Below are positions 35,530-50,704 of a stretch of DNA of 64,000 nt, piece after piece. Below the pieces are notes generated by a model. It saw only the letters and a list, made by a program, of their open reading frames with translations. It was not told where the DNA came from and ran no database searches. The translations under genes and the position numbers were made by a program. The stretch spans positions 124,001 to 188,000 of the forward strand of contig NZ_WBIN01000004.1 in the NCBI RefSeq assembly GCF_009749385.1. Reading direction: 5' to 3'. The DNA is from Agromyces allii (GTDB lineage Bacteria; Actinomycetota; Actinomycetes; Actinomycetales; Microbacteriaceae). Within the stretch, counting starts at the first letter, position 1; each line of letters opens with the position of its first letter.

Positions 35530-36039
35530 GTGTCGAACAACGCCACCGCTCCCAAGCAGTCCACGCTCAACCTCCCGCTCATCCTGCTCTGGGCCGTCGC
35601 AGTGATCGTGACCGCCCTCGGCGCGTACCTCCTCCTCGCCGGCAACGCCGCGCAGGTCGCGTTCTACACCGCGCAGGGTTCCGAGTACGCCCTGTACCTC
35701 GCGAACATCTCGCAGTCCACGATCGGCGGCCTGCTCCTCGCCGCCGGCGTCGTCGGCATCCTGCTCGCGCTCGCAACGCAGGCCCGCAACCGTGCCGCGG
35801 CGATCCAGGCGCAGGCTGCTGCCGCCGAGTTCGACGCCGTGTTCGGCGACATCGACGACGAGGACTTCGACGAGATCGACGAGATCGAGATCCTCGAGGC
35901 GGATGCCGCGGCGGCACCCGTGACCGCAGACGCGCCCGCCGTGGCCGACGCTCCGACCCCCGAGGCACCGGCAGCCCCTGCCGCTCCGGCCGCTCCCGAG
36001 GCGCCCGAAGCTCCCGAGGCTCCGAAGGCCGCCAACTAA
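35530..36039 (+). CDS. Two-helix membrane protein with acidic and Ala/Pro-rich tail
   Basis: A 169-residue protein with GTG start 35530 and AAGGA ribosome site. Two membrane helices (about 16-38 and 64-84) are followed by an Ala-rich helix, a strongly acidic patch (DIDDEDFDEIDEIEILEAD) and a low-complexity APEAP tail of about 40 residues. The N terminus and tail would both face the cytoplasm. The family is unrecognised. It is a single-gene unit followed at once by a perfect terminator. Confidence 0.78.
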   Translation: MSNNATAPKQSTLNLPLILLWAVAVIVTALGAYLLLAGNAAQVAFYTAQGSEYALYLANISQSTIGGLLLAAGVVGILLALATQARNRAAAIQAQAAAAEFDAVFGDIDDEDFDEIDEIEILEADAAAAPVTADAPAVADAPTPEAPAAPAAPAAPEAPEAPEAPKAAN

Positions 36040-36053
36040 CCAGGCTGCTTCGT

Positions 36054-36092
36054 CCGAAGGGCGGCGACCAACTCGTGGTCGCCGCCCTTCGG
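36054..36092 (+). terminator. Perfect 17-pair hairpin
   Basis: Bases 36054-36070 (CCGAAGGGCGGCGACCA) pair without mismatch with 36076-36092 around ACTCG. It lies 15 bases after the membrane-protein stop. Confidence 0.9.
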
Positions 36093-36185
36093 CGTATCCG
36101 GCTCTCGCCCCGCAAGGGGCCCCTCGAGCCCCTTGCACTTCGATGAGGGCTTCGGATGTCGCACCCACTCGCTATCGTGGCCCGC

Positions 36186-36806
36186 ATGCGCAGCGTGGCG
36201 AGTCCCGAGTCCCCGACGACCGATCTGCGGATCGTCCCCGCCCAGACGGTGCCCTTCGCCGATGTCGAGGCGGTGTTCGGCACGAAGGGCGACCCGGCGA
36301 CCTGCTGGTGCCAGTGGTACAAGATCCCGGGCAGCGACTGGCGCGACGACCCCGCCGAGCTCGCCGCGAAGCTCGAGCGGCAGATCACGACGGCCGAGCA
36401 CGGCGGCCCGGGGCTCGTCGCCTACGACGGCGAGACGCCCGTGGGCTGGTGCGCGGTCGAGCCGCGACCTGCGCTCCCCCGCCTGAAGAGCAAGCGCATC
36501 GTGACCAAGGGCAGCTCGGAGCCGCAGTTCGACGACGAATCGGTCTGGGCGGTCACCTGCTTCGTCGTGCCCAGGGCGCACCGCAAGCGCGGTGTCGGCG
36601 GGGCCCTGGCCGAGGCCGCCGTCGCGTACGCGCGCGAGCAGGGCGCACGGGTGCTCGAGGCCTACGGCGTCGACCCCTCGGCGCGAGCGAAGGTTCCGGC
36701 CGCCGACCTCTTCCCGGGCACCGTCTCGATGTTCGAGCGCGCCGGGTTCACCGAAGTGGCGCGGCCGACCCCGAGCCGCGCGGTCATGCAGGTGCGGTTC
36801 GACTGA
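36186..36806 (+). CDS. GNAT-family N-acetyltransferase
   Basis: A 206-residue acetyltransferase. The characteristic CWCQWYKIPGSDWRDD segment near residue 40 is followed by a canonical acetyl-CoA core: VTCFVVPRAHRKRGVGGALAEAA and the final SMFERAGFTEVARPTP. ATG 36186 is chosen because TATCGT ends seven bases before it, a leaderless pattern; an in-frame ATG at 36156 would add ten residues. Substrate unknown. Confidence 0.87.
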   Translation: MRSVASPESPTTDLRIVPAQTVPFADVEAVFGTKGDPATCWCQWYKIPGSDWRDDPAELAAKLERQITTAEHGGPGLVAYDGETPVGWCAVEPRPALPRLKSKRIVTKGSSEPQFDDESVWAVTCFVVPRAHRKRGVGGALAEAAVAYAREQGARVLEAYGVDPSARAKVPAADLFPGTVSMFERAGFTEVARPTPSRAVMQVRFD

Positions 36807-36832
36807 GGCGGTCGCACCCGTCGCAGACGAGA

Positions 36833-36874
36833 TCGGCCGCGCACCGGCATCCGAAGATCCCGATGCGCGGCCGA
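36833..36874. terminator. Hairpin between convergent GNAT and der genes
   Basis: TCGGCCGCGCA (36833-36843) pairs perfectly with TGCGCGGCCGA (36864-36874), an eleven-pair stem with a 20-base loop. It lies in the 87-base gap between the two stop codons. Confidence 0.7.
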
Positions 36875-36893
36875 AACGACGAACGCGAGCCGA

Positions 36894-38411
36894 CTACCGC
36901 TGGCGCTTCTCGCGCACGCGCATGTTGACGACGATCGGCGAGCCCTCGAAGCCGTAGATCTCGCGCAGGCGCCGCTGGATGAACCGGCGGTAGCCCGGGT
37001 CGAGGAACCCGGTCGTGAAGAGCACGAATGTCGGCGGACGGCTCGCGGCCTGCGTGCCGAACAGGATGCGCGGCTGCTTTCCGCCGCGCAGGGGGTGCGG
37101 CGTCTGCTGCGTGAGCTCGGTGAGGAACGCGTTGAACTTGCCCGTCGCGATGCGGGTGTCCCACGACTCGAGAGCGGTCTCGAGGGCGGGCACGAGCTTC
37201 TCGAGGTGACGGCCGGTGCGCGCCGAGATGTTCACGCGAGGCGCCCACGCCACGTGGTGCAGGTCCTTCTCGATCTCGCGCTCGAGGTAGCGACGACGGT
37301 CGTCGTCGAGCAGGTCCCACTTGTTGTAGGCGAGCACGAGCGCACGGCCCGATTCGAGCACGAGGTCGATGATGCGCACGTCCTGCTCCGAGATCGGCTG
37401 CGAGACGTCGAGGAGCACGACGGCGACCTCGGCCTTCTCGAGCGCGGCCTGGGTGCGCAGCGACGCGTAGAAGTCGGCCCCCTGCTGCAGGTGCACGCGA
37501 CGACGGATGCCGGCGGTGTCGACGAAGCGCCAGATCTTGCCGCCGAGCTCGATCTGCTCATCGACGGGGTCGCGGGTCGTGCCCGCGAGCTCGTTGACGA
37601 CGACGCGCTCTTCACCGGCGGCCTTGTTCAGCAGCGAGCTCTTGCCGACGTTCGGGCGACCGAGGATCGCGACGCGACGGGGTCCGCCGAACTCGTCCTT
37701 CGCCACGGCCGACACGAGCGGCAGCACCTTGAAGACGGCTTCGAGCATGTCGGCGACACCACGGCCGTGCAGTGCCGAGACGGGGTGCGGTTCGCCGAGG
37801 CCGAGGTTCCAGAGCGCGGCGGCCTCGGACTCCTGACGGGCGTCGTCGACCTTGTTGGCCACCAGGAAGACGGGCTTCTTGGTCTTGCGCAGCAGGCGCA
37901 CGACGTGCTCGTCGGTCGCGGTCGCGCCGACGGTGGCGTCGACGACGAAGAGCACGACGTCGCAGAGGTCGATCGCGACCTCGGCCTGCAGGGCCACGGA
38001 GGCGTCGATGCCCTTGGCGTCGGGCTCCCAGCCGCCGGTGTCGACGAGCGTGAAGCGGCGGTCGAGCCATTCGCCCTTGTACGCCACCCGGTCGCGGGTG
38101 ACGCCGGGCGTGTCTTCGACGACGGCCTCGCGACGGCCGAGGATGCGGTTGACGAGCGCCGACTTGCCGACGTTCGGGCGGCCCACGATGGCGATCACCG
38201 GCAGGGCCGGGAGGTAGCGGATGCCGTCTTCGCCCTCTTCGGAGTGCTCGAGCACCTCGAGGTCGTCGTCGTCGAGGTTGTAGTCGGACAGCCCCGAGCG
38301 CAACGCTGCCGCGCGCTGCTCGGCGAGCTCGTCGTCGACGTCGGCGAGGCGGTCGGCGAGCCGGTCGTCGACGACGGACGCGTCGTCGTACTCGTCGCGC
38401 TGGTCGGTCAT
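36894..38411 (-). CDS. der: Ribosome biogenesis GTPase Der (EngA)
   Basis: A 505-residue tandem GTPase starting [10 protein letters not shown] behind GAGGAG. An acidic N-terminal extension of about 70 residues, common in actinobacteria, precedes G domain 1 (GRPNVGKS 77-84, [12 protein letters not shown]) and G domain 2 ([21 protein letters not shown]). The C-terminal KH-like domain ends [15 protein letters not shown]. It assists assembly of the 50S subunit. It is the last gene of the cmk-tyrA-rluB-scpBA group. Confidence 0.97.
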   Translation of the reverse strand: MTDQRDEYDDASVVDDRLADRLADVDDELAEQRAAALRSGLSDYNLDDDDLEVLEHSEEGEDGIRYLPALPVIAIVGRPNVGKSALVNRILGRREAVVEDTPGVTRDRVAYKGEWLDRRFTLVDTGGWEPDAKGIDASVALQAEVAIDLCDVVLFVVDATVGATATDEHVVRLLRKTKKPVFLVANKVDDARQESEAAALWNLGLGEPHPVSALHGRGVADMLEAVFKVLPLVSAVAKDEFGGPRRVAILGRPNVGKSSLLNKAAGEERVVVNELAGTTRDPVDEQIELGGKIWRFVDTAGIRRRVHLQQGADFYASLRTQAALEKAEVAVVLLDVSQPISEQDVRIIDLVLESGRALVLAYNKWDLLDDDRRRYLEREIEKDLHHVAWAPRVNISARTGRHLEKLVPALETALESWDTRIATGKFNAFLTELTQQTPHPLRGGKQPRILFGTQAASRPPTFVLFTTGFLDPGYRRFIQRRLREIYGFEGSPIVVNMRVREKRQR

Positions 38412-38464
38412 GGGTGTCTCCTCAAGTCTTCGGGCGCGTCTGATCGAGATGCGCCCCGCTCTAT

Positions 38465-39148
38465 TCAATCAGTGACTGGCTGTGTGAACCTGATGACGTC
38501 GATCACGGCCTCGACGGTCTGCTCGAAATCGAGCTCCGTCGAGTCGACCGTGGTGACGCCCTCGGCCGCGGTCATGAAGTCGACGACCTTCGAGTCGGCC
38601 TCGTCGCGCTTGCGCAGTTCGTCGCCGACGGCGGCGGTCACCGAGCCGACGAGCTCGGCCGAGCGCCGCGAGGCGCGCACCTCGGGCGAGGCGGTCAACA
38701 GGATCCGCACGGGGGCGTCGGGGGCGACGACGGTCGTGATGTCGCGGCCCTCGACGACGACGCCGGGCCGCGGCTCGGCGGCCATGAGGCTGCGGAACAG
38801 CTCGATGAGGTGCGCGCGCACCTCGGGCACGCGCGCCACGCGGCTGACGACCGCCGAGATCGCGGGGTCGCGGATGGCCGAGGTCACGTCGACGTCGCCC
38901 ACGTGCACGGCGTAGCCGGCCGGGTCGGTGCCGATGCGGTAGTCGAAGCTCGCGAGCGACGAGACGACGGATGCCGCGTCATCCGTGTCGATGCCCGAGG
39001 CCTGCACGTGCCAGGCGAGCGCCCGATACGCGGCCCCCGTGTCGAGGAAGCCGAAGCCAAGTCGCTTGGCGACCTCCTTCGACACGCTCGACTTGCCGCT
39101 GCCGGCGGGGCCGTCGATCGCGACGACGACGGGAATGATCGGGGACAC
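38465..39148 (-). CDS. cmk: Cytidylate kinase
   Basis: A 227-residue kinase with GTG start 39148. The P-loop is [15 protein letters not shown] at residues 10-24, the substrate region is [12 protein letters not shown], and [17 protein letters not shown] carries the CMP-binding Arg-Asp. It phosphorylates CMP and dCMP. The gene starts two bases after the tyrA stop and is followed by der after 53 bases, the standard actinobacterial cmk-der order. Confidence 0.97.
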   Translation of the reverse strand: MSPIIPVVVAIDGPAGSGKSSVSKEVAKRLGFGFLDTGAAYRALAWHVQASGIDTDDAASVVSSLASFDYRIGTDPAGYAVHVGDVDVTSAIRDPAISAVVSRVARVPEVRAHLIELFRSLMAAEPRPGVVVEGRDITTVVAPDAPVRILLTASPEVRASRRSAELVGSVTAAVGDELRKRDEADSKVVDFMTAAEGVTTVDSTELDFEQTVEAVIDVIRFTQPVTD

Positions 39149-39150
39149 GT

Positions 39151-40233
39151 TCAGCCTGCAATCCGCCAGCCGCGCGCGGCCAGCTCATCGGTGAGGCGCT
39201 CCTGCACCTCGGGGAGCACGAAGATCTCGGCGAGGCCGACCTGGGCGCCCGGCGAGTGCTCGAGGCGGAGGTCCTCGAGGTTGACGCCGGCATCGCCGAC
39301 GTCGTTGAAGAGCCGGGCGAGCTGACCGGGTCGGTCGTCGACCATGACGATGAGGCTCGCGTACCGGCGGTCGACGCCGTGCTTGCCGGGCAGACGTTCG
39401 ACGCCCGTGTTGCCGCCGAAGAGCTCCTCGGCGATGCGCCGCCGGGCGCCGGGCGCCTCGAGGTCGACGAGGGCGTCGATGAAGCGGTCGAGGTCGTCGC
39501 GGTAACCGCGCAGGATCTCGATGACGGGCGCGGAGTTCTGCCCGAGGATCTGCACCCAGAGCTCGGGGTCGCTCGCGGCGACGCGCGTGACGTCGCGGAT
39601 GCCCTGGCCCGCGAGGTTCACCGATGCGTGCGGCGCGTCGATCAGCCGACGCGCCATGAGCGTGGAGACGACCTGCGGCACGTGCGACACGAGCGCGACC
39701 GCCCGGTCGTGCTGCTCGGGGGTCAGCTCGACGAGCGTGGCGCCGAGATCGAGGATCAGGTCGTCGATGACCGATGCGTCGCGGTACGAGATGCCCTCGT
39801 GCGCCGCGACGACCCACGGGCGTCCGACGAAGAGGTCGGCGCGGCCCGACATGGGGCCGCCGAGCTCGCGTCCGGCCATGGGGTGAGTGCCGAGGTAGCG
39901 CGAGAGGTCGGCGCCGCGCGCCACGAGGTCGTCGTAGATGGCGAGCTTCACGCTCGCGACATCCGTCACGATCGCCGTCGGGTTGGCCGCGAGTTCGGAT
40001 GCCACGACATCGGCCGTGACGTCGGGCGGCACGCACACGACCACGAGCTGCGGCACGTCGCCGGGCGCGGCGGGGCGGCCCGCGCCGTAGTCGGCCGCGA
40101 TCGCGAGATGCGTGGGCGACGCATCGGCCAGGATCACCTCGACGCCCTTCGCCCGCAGTCCGAGCCCGATGCTCGCGCCGAGCAGGCCGACGCCGACGAT
40201 CCGCACCGGGCCCGTCAGGCGCGCTTCGCTCAC
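39151..40233 (-). CDS. tyrA: Prephenate dehydrogenase with C-terminal ACT domain
   Basis: A 360-residue protein. GTG 40233 overlaps the rluB stop (GTGA). The NAD-binding fold begins [16 protein letters not shown]; catalytic features include [13 protein letters not shown] and the [12 protein letters not shown] helix. The C-terminal ACT domain (about 290-345, [20 protein letters not shown]) would sense tyrosine. It converts prephenate to 4-hydroxyphenylpyruvate. Its place between rluB and cmk is also found in other actinobacteria. Confidence 0.95.
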   Translation of the reverse strand: MSEARLTGPVRIVGVGLLGASIGLGLRAKGVEVILADASPTHLAIAADYGAGRPAAPGDVPQLVVVCVPPDVTADVVASELAANPTAIVTDVASVKLAIYDDLVARGADLSRYLGTHPMAGRELGGPMSGRADLFVGRPWVVAAHEGISYRDASVIDDLILDLGATLVELTPEQHDRAVALVSHVPQVVSTLMARRLIDAPHASVNLAGQGIRDVTRVAASDPELWVQILGQNSAPVIEILRGYRDDLDRFIDALVDLEAPGARRRIAEELFGGNTGVERLPGKHGVDRRYASLIVMVDDRPGQLARLFNDVGDAGVNLEDLRLEHSPGAQVGLAEIFVLPEVQERLTDELAARGWRIAG

Positions 40234-41126
40234 GACTCCCCCTCGTCGGCGGAATCGGCGGCGGAGTCCGAGGCCGCGCTGTCGTCGGCGGAGTCCGCGG
40301 ACGAACCGGATGCCGCATCGCCGCGCCCGCGGGCGGCATCCGCCTCTCGCGAGATGGTCAGGAGCAGGCCGCGCTCGCTGTCGGTCAACTCGCGCATGAC
40401 GCCGACGCGGAGCGTGCCGAGGTGCAGCGGGCCGAAGCTGCGGCGCACGAGCTCGACGACCGGGTGCCCGACCTCGGCCATCATGCGGCGCACGATGCGG
40501 TTGCGACCCGAGTGCAGCGTGAGCTCGACGATCGAGTGCCGGTCGTCGCCCTGGTGCTGGCGGATCTTCGCACGATCGACCTTGATCGGGCCGTCTTCGA
40601 GCTCGATGCCCTGCTTCAGCTTCTGCAGCGTCTGCGGCGACACCCGGCCCTGCACCTTGGCGATGTACGTCTTCTCGACGCCGAACGAGGGATGCGCGAG
40701 CACGTGCGCGAGGTCGCCGTCGTTCGTGAGCAGCAGGAGGCCGCTCGTGTCGCCGTCGAGGCGACCGACGTTGTAGACGCGCTCCTCGAGCTCGTCGGTG
40801 AACTCGCGCAGGTCGGGGCGGCCCTTCTCGTCGCGCATCGACGAGACGACGCCGCGCGGCTTGTTGAGCATGTAGTAGCGCTTGCCGGGGTCGAGCTGCA
40901 CCGCGACGCCGTCGACGGCGACGAGGTCGTTGTCGGGGTCGATGCGACGCCCGAGCTCGGTCACCACGACGCCGTTGACCTCGATGCGGCCTTCGACGAT
41001 GTACTGCTCGACCACGCGGCGGCTCGCGACGCCCGCGGCGGCGAGCACCTTCTGCAGGCGCACGCCCTCGGGTTCGGTGAACCAGCCGGCGGCCGCCTGG
41101 CCGTCGCTGCCGTTCTTCTCAGTCAC
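40230..41126 (-). CDS. rluB: 23S rRNA pseudouridine synthase, RluB type
   Basis: A 298-residue enzyme with GTG start 41126, overlapping scpB by eight bases. The N-terminal S4 RNA-binding domain (VRLQKVLAAAGVASRRVVEQYI) precedes the catalytic domain with GRLDGDTSGLLLLTNDG, whose Asp is the nucleophile. A Ser/Ala/Asp-rich low-complexity tail of about 35 residues follows. It modifies the peptidyl-transferase region of 23S rRNA. Confidence 0.95.
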   Translation of the reverse strand: MTEKNGSDGQAAAGWFTEPEGVRLQKVLAAAGVASRRVVEQYIVEGRIEVNGVVVTELGRRIDPDNDLVAVDGVAVQLDPGKRYYMLNKPRGVVSSMRDEKGRPDLREFTDELEERVYNVGRLDGDTSGLLLLTNDGDLAHVLAHPSFGVEKTYIAKVQGRVSPQTLQKLKQGIELEDGPIKVDRAKIRQHQGDDRHSIVELTLHSGRNRIVRRMMAEVGHPVVELVRRSFGPLHLGTLRVGVMRELTDSERGLLLTISREADAARGRGDAASGSSADSADDSAASDSAADSADEGES

Positions 41127-41844
41127 GTTCGAATCCTTCCTGACCGTCGTCGAGCAACGGGGAGATGTGGGGCAACTCGTCGATGGAGTTGATGCCGAGG
41201 TTGGTGAGCAGCAGCTCGGTCGTGCCGTAGAGGAGGGCGCCCGTCTCGGCGTCCGTGTCGATCTCGGTGATGAGGCCGCGGCCGAGCAGCGTGCGCACGA
41301 CCGAGTCGACGTTCACGGCACGGATCGACGCGATCTGCGAACGCGAGATCGGCTGCTTGTACGCGATCACCGAGAGCGTCTCCAACGCCGCCTGCGAAAG
41401 TCTCGTCGACGTCTGCGCGATCACGAAATCCGACACGAGCGCGTCGTACTCGCTGCGCACGTAGAACCGCCATCCGCCGCCCACCTCGCGCAGCTCGAAT
41501 CCGCGCCGGATGCCGCGTGCCGCATCGTTCGCGTCGGCCACATCGGTGCGGGGCTCGCCCGACACTCCCGTGCCGTCGTAGTCGGCACGCAGGCGTGCGA
41601 TTCCCGCACGCACCTCGGCCACCGGACGCTGCACGGCCGCCGCGAGGTGCACGACGCTCTGCGGCTCGTCGGCGATGAACAGGATCGCCTCGAGGGCGCG
41701 ATCGAGGTCGAGGTGCGGCTGGCCGGGCACGTCGAGCGGCGTGACCACCGAGAGCTCGGGTCCGTCGGTCGGCTCGGCGCGACCCTCGTCGACGACGTCC
41801 GCCGCGGCATCCGTCTCGTCGATCTCGTCGATCTCATTCGTCAT
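41119..41844 (-). CDS. scpB: Segregation and condensation protein ScpB
   Basis: A 241-residue protein with two winged-helix regions: LDRALEAILFIADEPQSV near residue 50, and SQAALETLSVIAYKQPISRSQIASIRAVNVDSVVRTLLGRG, the ScpB signature, near 160. The acidic N terminus is about 40 residues longer than in Bacillus. It binds ScpA and the Smc ATPase. Its start overlaps scpA by eleven bases. Confidence 0.96.
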   Translation of the reverse strand: MTNEIDEIDETDAAADVVDEGRAEPTDGPELSVVTPLDVPGQPHLDLDRALEAILFIADEPQSVVHLAAAVQRPVAEVRAGIARLRADYDGTGVSGEPRTDVADANDAARGIRRGFELREVGGGWRFYVRSEYDALVSDFVIAQTSTRLSQAALETLSVIAYKQPISRSQIASIRAVNVDSVVRTLLGRGLITEIDTDAETGALLYGTTELLLTNLGINSIDELPHISPLLDDGQEGFERD

Positions 41845-42695
41845 AGTCGGCCCCCAGGGCTTCGAGGTTGGCGTCGGACCACGTCTCGGCGGCCCAGTGC
41901 AGCGTGAGTTCGCCGAGCGGCTCGACCTGGTCGAAGCCGATCGCCGCGTGACGGTAGAGCTCGAGCACCGCGAGGAACCGGGCCACGACGACGCCCGTCT
42001 GCGAGACGCCGGCGATCAGCTGGCGGAAGCTCACGGGTTCACCGCGCCGCAGCACCGCGACGACGTGCGCCGCCTGCTCGCGGATCGACACGAGCGGCGC
42101 GTGCAGGTGCGTGAGGCCGACGGTCGGGATCTCCCGCGGCGCGAGCGCGAGGGCGGCGAGCGCCGCGAAGTCGTCGGCGCTGAGCGTCCACCGCAGCTCT
42201 GGCGCACGCTGGCGGAACCGGTCCTCGAGACGAACGGTGCGCGCGTGCCGCAGCCCTTCGGCGTCGAGGTTCGACTGGAACCACCGCGCGACCTCCTTGA
42301 AGGCGCGGTACTGCAGCAGCCGCGCGAAGAGCAGGTCGCGGGCCTCGAGCAGCGCGACGTCCTCGGCGTCGACGAGCTCGCCCTGCGGCAGCAGGCCGAC
42401 GACCTTCAGGTCGAGCAGGGTCGCAGCGACCACGAGGAACTCCGACGCGCGGTCGAGCTCGTCAGCCGAGTCGACGCCGCGCAGGTACGAGATGAACTCG
42501 TCGGTCACCGCCGAGAGCGACACCTCGGTGATGTCCATCTCGTGCTTGGCGATGAGCGAGAGCAGCAGGTCGAACGGGCCCTCGAAGTTCGTGAGGGCGA
42601 CCCGGAACCCGCCCTCGGCACCGGTCGCTCCCCCGGCCTCGTTCGACGGCTCGGCGTCGCCGACCGGCGCCTGCTCCCCCGAGACCGGAACGGCC

Positions 42696-42712
<17 letters not shown>
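41834..42712 (-). CDS. scpA: Segregation and condensation protein ScpA (kleisin)
   Basis: A 292-residue kleisin with GTG start 42712. After a variable N terminus comes the family hallmark FRVALTNFEGPFDLLLSLIAKHEMDITEVSLSAVTDEF, binding the Smc neck. The C-terminal winged helix ends around VVARFLAVLELYRHAAIGFDQ. It bridges Smc heads with ScpB. It overlaps parA by 17 bases. Confidence 0.96.
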
Positions 42713-43583
<871 letters not shown>

Positions 43584-43638
43584 GTGTGGTCTCTCTTCCG
43601 CCTGCCGGCCCCTCGTCGGGCGAGTTGCTTGGTCGATT

Positions 43639-44544
43639 CTAGCGAGCGCGCGGGTGGGCTGACGTGTACATCTCCCGGAGTGTGTCAGCCGTGACGAGCG
43701 TGTAGACCTGGGTCGTCGCGACCGACGAGTGCCCCAGCAGCTCCTGCACGACGCGGACATCGGCGCCGCCCTCGAGCAGGTGCGTCGCGAACGAGTGCCG
43801 CAGGGTGTGCGGTGAGACGGATGCCGCGAGCCCCGCCCGCTCTGCGGCACCGTGGATCGCCTCCCACGCGGCCTGCCGCGACATCCGTCGCCCGCGCATG
43901 CCGAGGAACAGCGCCGGGGTCGCCGTACCCCGCGCCGACAGGAGCGGACGTGCGCGCACGAGGTACACGTCGATCGCGCGCCTGGCGTAGGAGCCGAGCG
44001 GCACGATGCGCTGCTTGCCGCCCTTGCCGAACAGCCGGACGACCTCCTCGTCGACGAGGTCGTCGACGTTGAGCCCGATCGCCTCCGACACGCGGGCGCC
44101 GGTGCCGTAGAGCACCTCGAGCAGCGCGGCGTCGCGCAGCCGGTCGACCTCCTCGCCCGACGCGGCCGCGATGAGCGCCTCGACATCGGCGACCGAGATC
44201 GCCTTGGGCAGCCGCATCGGCAGCTTCGGCGGTCGCAGCTCCCGGGAGACGTCGGCCGGGAGGGTGCCCTCGTCGGCCAGGAACCGGTGCAGTCCCCGCA
44301 CCGAGGAGAGCACGCGCGCGATCGACGAGGTGGCGAGCGTCGGCACGCGCTCGGCGCCGAGGAACCTGATGAAGTCGGAGAGATCCTGCTCGGCGACCGC
44401 ACCCGGACCGTCGAATCCGCGCGCCTCGAGCCAGCCCGTGTAGATCGCGAGGTCGCGGCGGTACGAGGTGATCGAGTTGCGGGCGAGACCGCGCTCGACC
44501 GTGAGGTGCCTGAGGTAGGCGTCGACCTCCGGTTGCGCGGTCAC
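43639..44544 (-). CDS. xerD: Site-specific tyrosine recombinase XerD
   Basis: A 301-residue recombinase with GTG start 44544. The N-terminal SAM-like domain (VDAYLRHLTVERGLARNSITSYRRDL) is followed by the catalytic domain with all active residues: Arg in GTGARVSEAIGL, HTLRHSFATHLLEGGADVRVVQELLGHSS and Tyr in TTQVYTLV. It resolves chromosome dimers at dif. Position and length fit the chromosomal XerD rather than a mobile integrase. Confidence 0.95.
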   Translation of the reverse strand: MTAQPEVDAYLRHLTVERGLARNSITSYRRDLAIYTGWLEARGFDGPGAVAEQDLSDFIRFLGAERVPTLATSSIARVLSSVRGLHRFLADEGTLPADVSRELRPPKLPMRLPKAISVADVEALIAAASGEEVDRLRDAALLEVLYGTGARVSEAIGLNVDDLVDEEVVRLFGKGGKQRIVPLGSYARRAIDVYLVRARPLLSARGTATPALFLGMRGRRMSRQAAWEAIHGAAERAGLAASVSPHTLRHSFATHLLEGGADVRVVQELLGHSSVATTQVYTLVTADTLREMYTSAHPRAR

Positions 44545-44554
44545 CGCTCTGCGC

Positions 44555-48770
<4,216 letters not shown>

Positions 48771-48778
<8 letters not shown>

Positions 48779-49685
48779 GGCCCACCGGTCCTCGCCAGCC
48801 CGTCACGGGAAGTTGGAACTTGTTCACGAGCCGGTCGGTGAACGGCGCCTCGTGCAACCGCGCGAGGCGCACCGGCACGGGCGAGCGCCGCACCACGACG
48901 CGGGCACCGGCCGGAAGGTCGAACGTGCGTCGCCCGTCGCACCAGATGACCGCCGACGCCTCGGTGCGACGGAGCACCTCGACGGCGAGCGACGAGTCGG
49001 CCGCCACCACGAGCGGCCTCGCGAAGAGCGCATGCGCGCTCAACGGCACGAGCAGCAGGGCCTCGAGCCCCGGCCAGACCACGGGACCGCCTGCCGAGAA
49101 CGCGTAGGCCGTCGACCCGGTGGGAGTGGACATCACGACGCCGTCGCACCCGAACGACGAGAGCGGTCGGCGATCGACCTCGATCACGACCTCGATGAGG
49201 CGCTCGCGCTCGGCCTTCTCGACCGAGACCTCGTTGAGCGCCCAGCTTTCGAACACGGTCTCGTCGTCGACCTTTGCGCGCACCGACAGGGTCATGCGCT
49301 CCTCGACCGTGTAGTCGCGCGCGAGCGCCCGCTGCACCGTGTAGCCGAGGTCGTCGCGCTCGCTCTCGGCGAGGAACCCGACGTGGCCGAGATTCACGCC
49401 GAGCAGCGCGATCGGGAACTCGCGCATGAGTTCGGCCGCGCGGAGGATCGTGCCGTCGCCGCCGAGCACGATGACGAGTTCGATGAGCTCCGGATCGGTC
49501 TCCTCGAGCCGGGCGACGCGGCCGTTGAGCTCCGGCACGAACTCGTGCACGTCGTTCCACTGCTCGTCGGCGATCACCGGAACGGCGCCCGCCGCGATGA
49601 GCTGGGCGCAGACCTCGCCGGTCGCTTCGAGGGCGTTGCGACGACCGGTGTGCGAGACCACGAGGAAGTGCCGTGTGTCGTTCAC
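48771..49685 (-). CDS. nadK: NAD kinase
   Basis: A 304-residue kinase with GTG start 49685, which overlaps the tlyA stop (GTGA). Signatures are VLGGDGTILRAAELM, GVNLGHVGFLAE and CDGVVMSTPTGSTAYAFSAGGP. It produces NADP. It corresponds to ppnK (Rv1695) between tlyA and recN in mycobacteria. Confidence 0.97.
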
Positions 49686-50491
49686 TTGGTCGCGTCTCCT
49701 GTCATCTGCTCGACCTGCCGCATCCATTCTGTCGGATTGACCCCGCGCGCGGCATCGAGGTGCACGAGGTACTCGTGGTTTCCGCGCGTGCCGGCGATTG
49801 GGGAGGACATGACGCCGACCGTGCCGACGCCCAGGTCGTGCGCGGCCCACAGCACGCCGGCGACCGCCTCGGATCGAAGCGCCGCATCGTGCACGATGCC
49901 CTCTCGAACGCCGGCGCGGCCGACCTCGAACTGCGGCTTCACGAGCAGCACGAATTCGGCACCGTCGGCGGCGGTCGCGATGAGCGCGGGCAGCACCGTC
50001 GTCAGCGAGATGAACGACAGGTCGGCCGTCACGAGCGAGGGCGGCTCATCGACTCCGGAGAGCGCGGCCAGCGACGCTCGATCGAGCGAACGCACGTTGC
50101 ATCCTTCGACGAGCACGAGTCGGGGCGCCCCGAAGAGTTCGGCGGCGAGCTGACCGTGTCCGACGTCGACGGCGAGCACCGCCCGCGCCCCGCGTTCGAG
50201 CAGTACCTGGCTGAATCCGCCCGTCGATGCCCCGGCGTCGAGCACCACCCGGTCGGCGGGGTCGACGCCGAAGCCGTCGAGGGCCGAGATGAGCTTGTGC
50301 GCCGCGCGCGAGACGTAGTGATCGGATGCCGCCACCTCGACGGTCTGCTCGTCGTCGACCTTCGTCGACGGCTTGACGACGGGTCGCCCGTCGACCGTGA
50401 CCAGCCCGGAGGCGATGAGGGTCGCCGCGTGCGTGCGCGAGCGCGCGAGTCCGCGGTCGGCGAGGGCGGCATCGAGACGTCGAGAGGCCAT
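49682..50491 (-). CDS. tlyA: TlyA-family rRNA 2'-O-methyltransferase/hemolysin
   Basis: A 269-residue protein starting MASRRLDAALADRGLARSR. The S4 RNA-binding domain (1-60) joins an FtsJ-like methyltransferase: SAM loop VLDAGASTGGFSQVLLERGA, then VTADLSFISL and the Lys in LVKPQFEVGR. Mycobacterial TlyA methylates 16S C1409 and 23S C1920 and determines capreomycin sensitivity. It starts three bases after the small upstream gene stops. Confidence 0.95.
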   Translation of the reverse strand: MASRRLDAALADRGLARSRTHAATLIASGLVTVDGRPVVKPSTKVDDEQTVEVAASDHYVSRAAHKLISALDGFGVDPADRVVLDAGASTGGFSQVLLERGARAVLAVDVGHGQLAAELFGAPRLVLVEGCNVRSLDRASLAALSGVDEPPSLVTADLSFISLTTVLPALIATAADGAEFVLLVKPQFEVGRAGVREGIVHDAALRSEAVAGVLWAAHDLGVGTVGVMSSPIAGTRGNHEYLVHLDAARGVNPTEWMRQVEQMTGDATK

Positions 50492-50494
50492 GCG

Positions 50495-50659
50495 TCAGTC
50501 GGACTGCCGCGACGGGTCGGAGTGCTCGAGCTCGACGCGCAGACGTTCGGCGAGCGAGAGGTAGGCCGCGGCGCGTTCGTCGAGCGTCAGGGCCTCGATC
50601 GCGTCGATCGCGGCGCGGGTCTCGTCGGCCACGTCGACCTGACCGTCTTCAGTGCTCAC
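50495..50659 (-). CDS. Small conserved protein (Rv1693 position)
   Basis: A 54-residue protein starting at GTG 50659 and ending three bases before the tlyA start. It is acidic and helical: ETRAAIDAIEALTLDERAAAY, then LSLAERLRVELEHSD. The genomic position between the HAD hydrolase and tlyA matches the small gene Rv1693 of M. tuberculosis. No function is known. The fit into the otherwise tightly packed operon supports it being real. Confidence 0.72.
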   Translation of the reverse strand: MSTEDGQVDVADETRAAIDAIEALTLDERAAAYLSLAERLRVELEHSDPSRQSD

Positions 50660-50704
50660 GAGACCACGCTACCCGAGCCCACCGACGGCGCGGGGATGTG
50701 CGCA

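Noticed and set aside
43639..44544. Mobile-element integrase
   Set aside because: It is a tyrosine recombinase, but its length, motifs and position between NUDIX and parA identify chromosomal XerD.
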